42,863 nucleotides of DNA from Candidatus Melainabacteria bacterium (lineage in GTDB: Bacteria; Cyanobacteriota; Vampirovibrionia; Obscuribacterales; Obscuribacteraceae), in the NCBI GenBank assembly GCA_016212515.1, contig JACRFZ010000103.1, forward strand, positions 1-42,863, given 5' to 3'. Numbering within the stretch: the stretch's first letter is position 1; every line of letters begins with the position of its first letter. Position numbers and translations under genes: made by a program. The notes under the pieces were generated by a model. It was not told where the DNA came from and did not search any database. It saw only the letters and a list, made by a program, of their open reading frames with translations. Shown piece by piece: positions 1-8,057 of this stretch.

Positions 1-1
1 G

Positions 2-175
2 GCGGTTACCAGCCGCGGTATGGGTGAGCGCGAGATGAAGACCATCGCCAAAGCCATAGCCGATGTGCTCAAGCATCCGGAAAACGAGGACGTGCGCCGT
101 CAGGTTCTTTCCACCGTAGATGATCTCTGTCGCGCCTTTCCTCTTTATGAAAGCAAGGTTGAAGCCGTGAGATGA
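2..175 (+). CDS. glyA: Serine hydroxymethyltransferase, C-terminal end (partial)
   Basis: Only the last 57 codons are present; the 5' part lies before the window. The first visible residues, AVTSRGMGEREM, match the family's conserved near-C-terminal AVTTRGxxExEM motif, followed by the usual helical tail ending in VEAVR. Known role: PLP-dependent interconversion of serine and glycine with tetrahydrofolate in the cytoplasm, feeding one-carbon metabolism. The TGA stop overlaps the ATG of the next gene (ATGA at 172-175), so the downstream glycosyltransferase is probably translationally coupled and co-transcribed, although the two functions are unrelated. Identification rests on a short tail. Confidence 0.85.
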   Translation, partial: AVTSRGMGEREMKTIAKAIADVLKHPENEDVRRQVLSTVDDLCRAFPLYESKVEAVR

Positions 176-1452
176 GCATGACTGAGACAGAACTGGAGAC
201 AACGCAGCCGGGGCGATCAAGGTCGTCTAACGTCTCCATTCGTGTCTGTCAGTTGCTCTTACTAGTGGTTGGTTTCTGGTGGGCCTTTGTGCCCGGGCAG
301 CAAAGGCTCGATCAGGCGCAAATTCCAGGTTTTCTAATTGCCCTGGCTGCCAGTTGGTGGCTCACTCCTGAGATCCGCGCCCGGGCCGTCAAACTTAAAC
401 TTCTCGATAAACCCGGTGAAGACAGGCGTATTCACAAAGTAGCCGTACCTCGCCTGGGCGGTGTGGCAATCTATATCAGTATCCTCACCACCGTAGTTAC
501 ACTGATTGCCATTGCAGGCAGGCTGCCCAAGGACGCTCGCTTTGCCGAAGGTATTGCCGGTATCGCTGTTGGTGGCACCATCATATTTGTGTTGGGGCTG
601 ATGGACGACCTGGAGAATCTCCGGGCGAAGACCAAGCTTCTGGTCCAGATTCTAGCCGGTTGTGCCGCCTATTCGCTGGGGGTGCGCATCAAGTCGATAC
701 CGATTCCGGCAAGCTTCGACCTCGATCTCGGTTTTATCCACCTGACCGGCGGTGTGCCGATTGAGCTGGGTCTCTTGAGTTTGCCCCTGACAGTACTCTG
801 GCTGGTGGGTGTGGCCAACGCCGTCAATTTGATTGACGGCATGGACGGACTGGCTGCCGGTGTCTCAGCAATTTCGGCTCTCACCATCTGGTCCGTAGCC
901 CTGGGCGACAGCATCGCCCGACCTCATGCTGCTTTGATGGCAGCGGTCATGGCCGGAGCTTTGCTTGGTTTCTTGCGCTGGAACTTCAATCCGGCCCGCA
1001 TATTTCTGGGTGACTCCGGGGCCTATCTCACGGGCTTTATATTGGCGGCCATTTCCATTACCGGGGTTATCAAGGGTGCGGCGGCGGCAACGGTGATTGT
1101 GCCTACTTCCTTGCTTGTGGTTTTCATTCTGTTCTTCCCGCTTCTGGATACTTCCTGGGCCATTGTGCGGCGGGTTGCTAAAGGGAAGTCCATATTTTCC
1201 CCCGACCGCCTCCATATTCATCACCGTCTTCTTGATGCCGGTCTCGATCAAAAGAAAGTAGCCTATATCATCTACGGCATTTCCGCATTGCTTGGATTAA
1301 TTGCCACCTTCTTTGTGGGGCAGCAGGAATACTATCTAAAGCTTTTGGCCGGCGTTCTGATTATGGCGCTCTTCTTTGCCGAGGTACTCAATCGTCACAG
1401 GCAAAGGGGCAGTCGAGCTTCTGAAAAGGCGCCGGAGAGTGAAAGCAACTGA
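172..1452 (+). CDS. wecA: WecA/TagO-like undecaprenyl-phosphate sugar-1-phosphate transferase
   Basis: Polytopic membrane enzyme of glycosyltransferase family 4 (MraY/WecA/TagO). Family role: transfer of a UDP-HexNAc sugar-1-phosphate to undecaprenyl phosphate on the cytoplasmic face, the first step of O-antigen, teichoic acid or capsule assembly. Visible motifs: GGVAI near 106, the DD pair of LMDDLENL at 155-156, the NAVNLIDGMDGLAAG signature at about 216-230, FLGDSG near 288, and the HIHHRLL loop near 358 that marks WecA-type rather than MraY-type enzymes. About ten hydrophobic segments; 426 aa is slightly long because of an extra 60-70 residue N-terminal part with two membrane segments. 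It starts inside glyA's stop and heads the glycan operon. The donor sugar (GlcNAc or other) cannot be read from sequence. Confidence 0.9.
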   Translation: MSMTETELETTQPGRSRSSNVSIRVCQLLLLVVGFWWAFVPGQQRLDQAQIPGFLIALAASWWLTPEIRARAVKLKLLDKPGEDRRIHKVAVPRLGGVAIYISILTTVVTLIAIAGRLPKDARFAEGIAGIAVGGTIIFVLGLMDDLENLRAKTKLLVQILAGCAAYSLGVRIKSIPIPASFDLDLGFIHLTGGVPIELGLLSLPLTVLWLVGVANAVNLIDGMDGLAAGVSAISALTIWSVALGDSIARPHAALMAAVMAGALLGFLRWNFNPARIFLGDSGAYLTGFILAAISITGVIKGAAAATVIVPTSLLVVFILFFPLLDTSWAIVRRVAKGKSIFSPDRLHIHHRLLDAGLDQKKVAYIIYGISALLGLIATFFVGQQEYYLKLLAGVLIMALFFAEVLNRHRQRGSRASEKAPESESN

Positions 1453-3070
1453 TCTAACCAGTTCCGCCGGACTCAAGGCAGGCTCATTACTAATCGGTCT
1501 GCCGGTTTTTCTAGTTTTTCTCTTTGACTTGCTTTCATCCACCGGTGATATTTCGCCCTGGCCGGCCATGCGTCTGACACTTTTTGAGCGCTTCCGAAGC
1601 GGTGCCCTGCCGTATAGCGATTTTTTCAGCTTCGATACTCCTGCCGCTCTCTTGTTGGGCGCCCTCCCTGCCGCCTTGCACCATCTTCTAGCCGGCCTGG
1701 GCTTCTTGCCGCCGCTTGTTTTAGTATTCAAGCTTTCAGTTTTCCTGGCTGTGGCACTGTCTCTAGTGGCGAGCCTGGGAATTTTGTGCTTCGCCCTGGA
1801 AACTGTGCAGGCTGAGCGGAAGCGTGAGCTGAAGCCACTGGCGCTTGGATTTACCTTTAGCTTTCTGGCTGCCAACTATCTGGTGCGTTTTCAGTTCGGT
1901 GACTTGCAGCACCTTTTTTGCCTGGCCCTCCTGCCTTACCTTTTCTTGCGCGCCTGCTCTTACATGGGTGTGCGCTTCTTCGGACCTCTTTCCTTTCTCC
2001 TGGGTTTTCTAGCGGCTCTGGCGGCATCCCTGGACCTTCTCTTTGTGCCGGTTTTTGTGATTTGTGAGCTGGTTTTGGCCGCTGTCAACGGCAAAGTGCG
2101 TTTTGATAAGGCCCTTCTTGGTGTTGGGCTGGGATTTTGTCTGGCTGTTGCCAGTCTCTTTGCCTTACCGGAGGCATCGAGAGCAGCCTTTTTCCAGATA
2201 TGTTTGCCGCTTCGCCTGGCCAAATTGCTCATACTGGATGAGATTCTGGCCTTTGTGAAGTGCGCCCCTGACCTGAGGTTTTACCTGATTCTCTTTGGTG
2301 TTACTCTCGTCAATGGCTTTCTCCTGCTTTCGCGTTCCAGGCTACTGGCACCGCTTCTTAGCCTGATGATAATGGGCCTGCTTCTCTTTGCCGTGGAGGC
2401 GGAAGGCTTTAGTTCTGAACTGGTGGTCTTGATCTTCGTTTCCGCCTTTGTTTTTGGTCTTAATTTGTTTCAGTGGTTGTCTCCTTTCATTGGCGCCAGG
2501 CTCTACTTACCTGGTGCTATTCTGTTCAGTTGCCTGGCGTCTTACGGCTTTTACACTGTTCATCATCAAGCCCTCGATCAGTCTCTTTCGGTTTCTTCTG
2601 AACTCAGACGCAACGGTGAGCCTGACCTTGGGGAAGTGCTCGATCAACATAGCCGCATCGGCGAGAACGTACTGGTTGTATGTGATTTCCCCAGCGCTAT
2701 CTATCCGGCCATGCTTTACTATGATCGCCGTCAATACGGCTATCTCACCACCAGTAAACCACTGCACCTCTACCGCGTGCTGAGGCAGATTGGACCGACC
2801 AATATGGCGATCAACAATGCCTGTGAGACTATCATCGCTAAAGTACGCCGCGATCTGGACAGCGGCAAAATCGCCCTGCTTCTAGTTCATAAGAGTCCGG
2901 AAGAGGAAGACATGCGCTGCCTGGGACTGGCATTCTATCTGGATAATCGCTTCGCCAATAGCGGCAGAGCCTATTACTATTCCCGGGCCGAAGCTCCCCG
3001 CGAAGCGATTGGTTATCTTACCCCTTTCCATGTTTATTTGCCCAGAACTCAAGGAGGAAAGGGTAAATGA
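1439..3070 (+). CDS. GT-C fold polytopic membrane glycosyltransferase (first of a tandem pair)
   Basis: About 543 aa with ten or more hydrophobic segments and a soluble C-terminal part of about 130 residues. The first extracytoplasmic loop carries GALPYSDFFSFDTPAALLL, resembling the G-x-x-PY-x-D-F-x-x-x-x-P loop of GT39/ArnT-like enzymes, which use polyprenyl-phosphate sugars outside the cytoplasmic membrane. The same loop occurs in the next gene, so the two are probably paralogues. I prefer the GTG at 1439 (overlapping the upstream stop, AAGG about 10 bases before it) to the TTG at 1376, because the extra 21 residues are Arg-rich and read over the previous coding end. It overlaps the next gene by four bases (ATGA). 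Donor and acceptor are unknown; function is inferred from fold-level features and operon position. Confidence 0.6.
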   Translation: MKATDLTSSAGLKAGSLLIGLPVFLVFLFDLLSSTGDISPWPAMRLTLFERFRSGALPYSDFFSFDTPAALLLGALPAALHHLLAGLGFLPPLVLVFKLSVFLAVALSLVASLGILCFALETVQAERKRELKPLALGFTFSFLAANYLVRFQFGDLQHLFCLALLPYLFLRACSYMGVRFFGPLSFLLGFLAALAASLDLLFVPVFVICELVLAAVNGKVRFDKALLGVGLGFCLAVASLFALPEASRAAFFQICLPLRLAKLLILDEILAFVKCAPDLRFYLILFGVTLVNGFLLLSRSRLLAPLLSLMIMGLLLFAVEAEGFSSELVVLIFVSAFVFGLNLFQWLSPFIGARLYLPGAILFSCLASYGFYTVHHQALDQSLSVSSELRRNGEPDLGEVLDQHSRIGENVLVVCDFPSAIYPAMLYYDRRQYGYLTTSKPLHLYRVLRQIGPTNMAINNACETIIAKVRRDLDSGKIALLLVHKSPEEEDMRCLGLAFYLDNRFANSGRAYYYSRAEAPREAIGYLTPFHVYLPRTQGGKGK

Positions 3071-4977
3071 AGCAAGTCTTGCACAGAGCCGCCGCTGTCT
3101 ATATGTGGGTCTTCCTCAGTTTGAGCTTCCTTGTTTTCAGTCTGTCGGCACTTCAGTATTTTCTCTTTCATCCCCTCTTCATCGGCAACGATCAGTCGGT
3201 TTATCTGGCCATGGGCCAGTTGGTGCTCGATGGCCTTGTGCCTTACCGTGACTTCTTTGATTTCAATGCTCCTTTGATCATCTATCTAAGCGCCTTGCCC
3301 GCTTTCTTTAGCCGCTTTCTCATTCTGCCTGTTTCACTGGTATTCGATTTCTTTGTTTATCTTTGTTTCTTCTTCTCCTGTAGTTTGGTCCTGGCCACAT
3401 ATCGGCAATTTAAAGGACATAAGGACGATTATGTTCTGCCGTTTGCCATTGCCGGTCTAACCTGGATGCAGTCGAATCAGTATCTGGATCTAGGCCAGCG
3501 GGAGCATTTCTTCTTCCTCTTTTATCTTCCTTATCTTCTCTTTCGCTCTCTGCGCTTGAGCGACAACTCCCAGGTGAGAAGGGGTGTTGTCTTTAACATG
3601 CTGGCGGTAGTTGTCGGGTTCTGTGCCCTCCTGGTGCACATTAAGCCCCAGCTATTGATCTTCTTTCTGGTGGTGGAATTGGTTACCTGTTATAAATCCG
3701 GTGCCTTACGCAAGGAGAAACGCAAACTCCTCTTAGCTCCTGAATTTCTAACTTTTCTAATAGGCAGCCTGCTTTATTTTCTGCATTTTGCTTTTTATCC
3801 CAGAGAAGCAGTAATGAACCTTTTGAACGAGGCGATTCCCATTTATGCCATGGGCTTCAAATGGTATGAAAATTCCACTATTGCCTGTCTGGTCAGCACC
3901 AATAGTGGTATTAATACCACCTTCCTGTTTGCCGCTTCCATGCTCTTCGCCGTTGTTTTGTTTACCCGCTCGGCTTTGCTTTTGCCGCTGGTTGCTTTTA
4001 ATGGCACTGCTTTTGTTATGTTCGCCTTCTTCAGCACCAATTGGACTTACCGCTATCTGCCCGTACAGGGTTGCTCCATGGTCTTGCTCATGATTGAGCT
4101 GGCAATTTTGCTCAGATTGTTTGCCTCTGGCGGGCTGCCGCGTTTGGCTCTGCAGTTTCTAGGCAGTCCTCTTTTGTTCATCTACGCTCTTACAACTTTT
4201 TATCAGTACTACAGCGCTTACGCTGCTACGTTCCTGGCTGCCGAGAATGTAGATCTTCGCAGTCTCGGTTGTCTTGGTTTTGCTTCCACCCGGGAGTTCT
4301 CACCGCCCCTGGTCTGCATCTTGCGCCATAGTAAACCCGGTGATGCCATTTTGAGCATCTCTCAGGGCGTAGCTCCTGGCTATCCACCCGTGCTTCTGGC
4401 CGGTCGCCGTCCCGGTTCGCGCTACCTGCACGGCATGCACTTGCCTATGCTCGACACCTGCCTGGAGCGCACCGGCGACCTCAAGTATAAGCGTAAGCTT
4501 GATCAGGCCGTTCTTGCCTATGGTGAAGATATTGAAAAATTCAAGCCGGCTCTAATTTTCGTGCAAGACGGCGAAATAGAGGAATTGCTCAAGCAAAGGG
4601 GCTTCTTTGAGAAATTTGTGACGGGCAAAGGCTATGTTTCCCTTGGCAAACTCAATTTTGAGGGCATGAAGGTCTTCAAGCGTGGAACCTCCGGCGAGGT
4701 TTCCGGCCCTGATGAAGCAAAGGCAATGGTGTTGGAAGTTCTGGCCGGTAAAGACCTTAGCAAAGTGGCCGGTGAGCACCATGTGCCAGAGGAAACGCTC
4801 AAGTCCTGGGTGGATAAGGCGCGTTCCGGCATTGATCTGGCCGTGGGCGACTCTTCATCAGGCGGCGAGATTTCGCTCATGACTGAATTGGTTCAAACCA
4901 GACAAAAGCTCTTCGGCAAGATTCTGGAAATCGAAAAATTGAAGCAAGCTCTCAAGAACTCCGGCAAACAGCCTTGA
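3067..4977 (+). CDS. GT-C membrane glycosyltransferase with C-terminal HTH-like and coiled-coil tail
   Basis: 636 aa. Residues 1-400 are polytopic membrane, with the catalytic-type first loop LVPYRDFFDFNAPLIIYLS at about 56-75 (acidic residues plus PY and P, as in GT39/ArnT-like enzymes). A soluble domain follows to about 540 (VFVQDGEIEELLKQRGFF region), as in many GT-C proteins. Residues 551-586 look like a small helix-turn-helix of transposase/HTH type (LSKVAGEHHVPEETLKSWV), and 603-632 form a short coiled coil. The start has a very strong SD (AAGGAGG at 3051-3057) and overlaps the previous stop. Inferred role: extracytoplasmic glycosylation of a lipid-linked glycan or protein. The tail is unusual for this enzyme class and may be an oligomerisation element rather than a DNA binder. 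Confidence 0.6.
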   Translation: MKQVLHRAAAVYMWVFLSLSFLVFSLSALQYFLFHPLFIGNDQSVYLAMGQLVLDGLVPYRDFFDFNAPLIIYLSALPAFFSRFLILPVSLVFDFFVYLCFFFSCSLVLATYRQFKGHKDDYVLPFAIAGLTWMQSNQYLDLGQREHFFFLFYLPYLLFRSLRLSDNSQVRRGVVFNMLAVVVGFCALLVHIKPQLLIFFLVVELVTCYKSGALRKEKRKLLLAPEFLTFLIGSLLYFLHFAFYPREAVMNLLNEAIPIYAMGFKWYENSTIACLVSTNSGINTTFLFAASMLFAVVLFTRSALLLPLVAFNGTAFVMFAFFSTNWTYRYLPVQGCSMVLLMIELAILLRLFASGGLPRLALQFLGSPLLFIYALTTFYQYYSAYAATFLAAENVDLRSLGCLGFASTREFSPPLVCILRHSKPGDAILSISQGVAPGYPPVLLAGRRPGSRYLHGMHLPMLDTCLERTGDLKYKRKLDQAVLAYGEDIEKFKPALIFVQDGEIEELLKQRGFFEKFVTGKGYVSLGKLNFEGMKVFKRGTSGEVSGPDEAKAMVLEVLAGKDLSKVAGEHHVPEETLKSWVDKARSGIDLAVGDSSSGGEISLMTELVQTRQKLFGKILEIEKLKQALKNSGKQP

Positions 4978-5099
4978 GTGACTGACTGCGGCGTCTGATA
5001 ATGCCTTCGGTGGTAAGATGAATGAGGCTTATTTAGGGGCATAACTGAGATAAGCTAATGTGCGGTACTTTGCTTTGGAAAGTAGTCAGGAATTTGTAG

Positions 5100-6017
5100 A
5101 TGCGCCCCCGGCTCACGGTAATTTGTCCGGTCTGTAACGAAGAATCGACAGTTTCGATCTTCTTTGAACGGATTCAGCCTGTCTTTGCCCAACTGGCTGA
5201 TAAGTATGAAACGGCTCTGGTCTTTACCAACAATGCCTCTACGGACGGTACCGTAAGCACAATTTTGAAGATCCGTGAGTCTCACCCCAATGTCTACCTG
5301 CTTACCATCAGCAAGAACGTAGGCTATCAGGCTTCTCTCGAATGCGGACTGCGCACGGCCAAAGGTGATGTTTTTGTATTCATTGATGTGGATCTGGAAG
5401 ATCCGCCGGAAATGATTCTCGACTTCGTGCACTGGTACGAACAGGGCTATGACATCGTATATGGTGATCGCCGCGACCGTTCCGAACCCAATTTGATTAA
5501 ATGGGGGCGTAAGCTTTTCTACCGTGTATTGAAAATAGTTGCCGACGACGATGTGATTCTCGATATGGCCGAATTCTCACTCATGGCATCCCATGTGCGA
5601 GATGCAGTGGTCAAGGATCACACTTCATTTCCCTTCATAAGGGCCTCTATCGGTAGAGTTGGTTTCAAGCGTAAAGGGTTGCCGTATAAGCGGCACAGAC
5701 GGGTAGGTGGGCAAAGTCATTTTCGCTTTCTGGGGATGGCCCACTTTGCAATTGCCGGAATTCTTTCTTCCTCTACCCTATTCCTGCGTTTGCCGATATA
5801 TACTTTACCTTTCTGGTTGTTGGCATTGACGGCTTGCGCAGTCGCTCGGGTTTATGTCGATAGCCGTTGGCTGGATGTCATCATCCTGCTGCTTGTTTGC
5901 TCCTACTTCGGCGCCGCCATTTCCTTTATCGCCATTTATGTGGGGCGCACCTACAAAAACTCCCTGGGACGACCAAACTTTGTTATCGATCAAAAACACT
6001 CAATCTTGCAGGAATAG
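5100..6017 (+). CDS. GtrB/DPM1-like family 2 glycosyltransferase with two C-terminal membrane helices
   Basis: 305 aa. N-terminal GT-A domain: LTVICPVCNEE at 5-15, NNASTDGT near 44-51, and the nucleotide/metal motif DVDLEDPPE at 96-104, corresponding to the DADLQ-D/H-PP of DPM1/ArnC/GtrB enzymes. Two hydrophobic helices near 219-253 and 258-285 match the membrane anchor of GtrB. Family role: moving a sugar from UDP/GDP-sugar to polyprenyl phosphate on the cytoplasmic face, making the donors that GT-C enzymes use outside. This fits the two GT-C genes just upstream. AGGA lies eight bases before the ATG. The 122-base gap before it holds no gene I can support. The specific sugar is unknown. Confidence 0.85.
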   Translation: MRPRLTVICPVCNEESTVSIFFERIQPVFAQLADKYETALVFTNNASTDGTVSTILKIRESHPNVYLLTISKNVGYQASLECGLRTAKGDVFVFIDVDLEDPPEMILDFVHWYEQGYDIVYGDRRDRSEPNLIKWGRKLFYRVLKIVADDDVILDMAEFSLMASHVRDAVVKDHTSFPFIRASIGRVGFKRKGLPYKRHRRVGGQSHFRFLGMAHFAIAGILSSSTLFLRLPIYTLPFWLLALTACAVARVYVDSRWLDVIILLLVCSYFGAAISFIAIYVGRTYKNSLGRPNFVIDQKHSILQE

Positions 6018-6020
6018 TGT

Positions 6021-7460
6021 GTGACTGATAGTAAGAATTCCCAGGGCGCGCCTCCTTCCGGCGCAGCCAACTTTACTGCCGGCAAGAAAGACTTCCTGTC
6101 TTTCGACGGTGGAGTGAGAGCTAACGGCGTGGTAGCAAAGCCAAGCTCCAACAATCTCAAAGATTTCGTTGAAATAGAGCATAAGCTTCTCAAAAGGCAG
6201 AAGCCACGTATTCCAATGGGGGCCGGTCTTTCTTTCGGCGCGCCGCAATTCGGCGAAGGTGTGGTTTCCGTAGATCACACTGCTTTCACCCGTGTACTTG
6301 GTTTTGATGATGAAACCGGACTGGTGGAAGTAGAATCCGGTGCTACCATGGCCCATCTCTACAATTTCTTGATTGAAAAAGAACGCTATATAGTCACCCA
6401 GCCGGGATATCCTTCCATCACCGTCGGTGGTTGCATTGCAGTTGATGTACACGGCAAGAATCATCTGCGTGACGGCACCTGTGTGGCTCAGGTTGCTTCG
6501 CTCAAGCTCTACCATCCTGCCTACGGTATCATCGAAGCTTCCAGTGAGGTCAATCGGGAAGTTTTCGATCTGACCTGCGGCGGCTATGGTCTAACCGGAC
6601 ACATTCTCAGTGCCAAGATGAAAACCAAGCCGGTTACGTCAAGGCGCATGGCCCTTATGAATCTGCCTTTTGATGACGTGTCGCTTACGCCTCGTATGTT
6701 GAAAGAGTGCGCCAAGAACAACGACTTTGTGGTTTCCTGGCACGATATGACGGCTTCCGGTGCCGGCTTCGGACGCGGCTTTCTGATGATGGGCAAATTT
6801 TTCCCCGGCGACGGTAGTGATGAAGAAAAACAGTACGGTGGCAAGGTCTCTCTCAACTGGGGGCTGAATGCTTATTCCCGCCGCTGGCCGGCTTCCCCGC
6901 TTTTGGGGTCGTCTTTTTACAGTCTGCCCTTCACCCGCTTCATGAATGTTTTTTATGGCTCTATGAGTCGTTCCAGCCAGGAAGCGAGAACCATCGCCAT
7001 TTATGATTGCCTGCAGCCCATGACCAGGCTGCGCGAACTTTATTATCGTATGTTCGGTCTGGCAGGCTTCCATGAATGTCAGTTGATTATTCCTGATGAT
7101 AAGTTTCCACTCTTCCTTGAGCAAATCGAATTTGCAATCAATAGATTCGAGATTCCCATTACCCTTGGTTCAGCTAAGTATTTTTCCGGTTCTCCCAATT
7201 TGCTGCGCTTTAACGGCAGTGGTGTGTGCTTTGCCTTGAATTTTCCCCGCTGCACAGCCGGAGCGCGCTTTATCGAGTTTATAGACAGACTCTGTCTGGA
7301 GGAAGGGTTCCTTCCCTACATAGTGAAAGACTCTCGCTTACCTTTGAGCGTGGTAGAACATTGCTACGGCGAGCACTACCACAATTTTAAGAAGCGCTTG
7401 AAAGCATTTGACCCTGAGCGCCTTTTCCAATCTGAAGTTTCCCGGCGCCTTGCCCTCTAG
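6021..7460 (+). CDS. DprE1-like FAD-dependent oxidase
   Basis: 479 aa. N-terminal FAD-binding (PCMH) domain with MGAGLSFG near 67 and the diagnostic GGCIAVDVHGKNHLRDGT near 150, then GGYGLTGHI near 190. The C-terminus SRLPL...FDPERLFQSEVSRRLAL closely follows DprE1, including a Lys (K436 in YIVKDSR) equivalent to the active-site Lys418 of mycobacterial DprE1. DprE1 oxidises decaprenyl-phospho-ribose in arabinan precursor synthesis; here the substrate is probably a polyprenyl-phospho-pentose or related sugar, consistent with the adjacent GtrB-like gene. Aligned on the ...FP motif, Ala replaces the mycobacterial Cys387 (GVCFALNFP). The GTG start is three bases after the previous stop, with AGGA at 6010-6013. 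No DprE2 reductase partner is adjacent. Confidence 0.8.
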   Translation: MTDSKNSQGAPPSGAANFTAGKKDFLSFDGGVRANGVVAKPSSNNLKDFVEIEHKLLKRQKPRIPMGAGLSFGAPQFGEGVVSVDHTAFTRVLGFDDETGLVEVESGATMAHLYNFLIEKERYIVTQPGYPSITVGGCIAVDVHGKNHLRDGTCVAQVASLKLYHPAYGIIEASSEVNREVFDLTCGGYGLTGHILSAKMKTKPVTSRRMALMNLPFDDVSLTPRMLKECAKNNDFVVSWHDMTASGAGFGRGFLMMGKFFPGDGSDEEKQYGGKVSLNWGLNAYSRRWPASPLLGSSFYSLPFTRFMNVFYGSMSRSSQEARTIAIYDCLQPMTRLRELYYRMFGLAGFHECQLIIPDDKFPLFLEQIEFAINRFEIPITLGSAKYFSGSPNLLRFNGSGVCFALNFPRCTAGARFIEFIDRLCLEEGFLPYIVKDSRLPLSVVEHCYGEHYHNFKKRLKAFDPERLFQSEVSRRLAL

Positions 7461-7471
7461 AGGTAAGCCAT

Positions 7472-7966
7472 ATGGCAGATGATTACCAGCTTCCAGATGG
7501 CGCCGTAACCGATAACGATGCGCTTTTTCTGCTTATATTTTGGCTTGATGACAATCGTTATGCCATCTCTCTCAGCTTTATCGATCGAGTTTATCCGGCC
7601 GTGGAAGTGGTGAAGGCCAGCGACAGCAGCGAGTTTCTCGGCTTTGTCAATGTGCATGGTGCGGTCACACCGGTTATAGATATTCGTTCCCGTTTCGGCT
7701 TGCCGCCTAAAGAGACCGATGTACACGATATGCTGATATTGGCTAAAGATGAAGAGCATAAGCTGGCTTTTCTGGTGGACGGTGTGGACGGTGTCATGCG
7801 CTATCAGAAAGACGAGCTTGTCGTTGCCGACTCTATGCTTTATGCCAACTCTAAAGTTAAGCTGGTCAAGTTTGAGCATGGACTGATAGAGCTGAACGAA
7901 CTACGCGACTATCTTTCGGCTGAAGCTAAGAAATGGTTGGCCGGCAAAGGCGAGGCGGGTACATAG
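7472..7966 (+). CDS. CheW-like scaffold protein (orphan)
   Basis: 164 aa, essentially one CheW domain at about 18-150: LIFWLDDNRYAISLSFIDRVY (first strands), FLGFVNVHGAVTPVIDIRSRFG (the conserved G-x-hydrophobic-x-G-x-x-x-PV-x-D loop), then KLAFLVDGVDGVM. CheW domains couple receptor signalling domains to CheA. It sits 11 bases after the DprE1-like gene with an AGAGGTAAG SD, and 5 kb from the main chemosensory locus, which has its own CheW. It may serve a second array, act with the MCP at 12608-13888, or be a stand-alone scaffold; the glycan context could hint at a link to surface-polymer behaviour. The domain call is firm, the partner is not known. Confidence 0.85.
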   Translation: MADDYQLPDGAVTDNDALFLLIFWLDDNRYAISLSFIDRVYPAVEVVKASDSSEFLGFVNVHGAVTPVIDIRSRFGLPPKETDVHDMLILAKDEEHKLAFLVDGVDGVMRYQKDELVVADSMLYANSKVKLVKFEHGLIELNELRDYLSAEAKKWLAGKGEAGT

Positions 7967-8057
7967 TTAGATTGATAGGATGAGTGGACCTTTTGCCGAG
8001 TTGAATAGTGAGAACTTGAGGTCTTTTGCAGGCATGTTGAAGAAGCTGGTGAGATAA

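Noticed and set aside
1376..1438. Upstream TTG start for the first GT-C gene
   Set aside because: Adds Arg-rich residues read over the wecA end; GTG 1439 is better placed.
4552..4977. Degraded insertion sequence suggested by the transposase-like HTH
   Set aside because: The HTH is in frame with the glycosyltransferase, and no inverted ends, target duplication or catalytic transposase part is visible.
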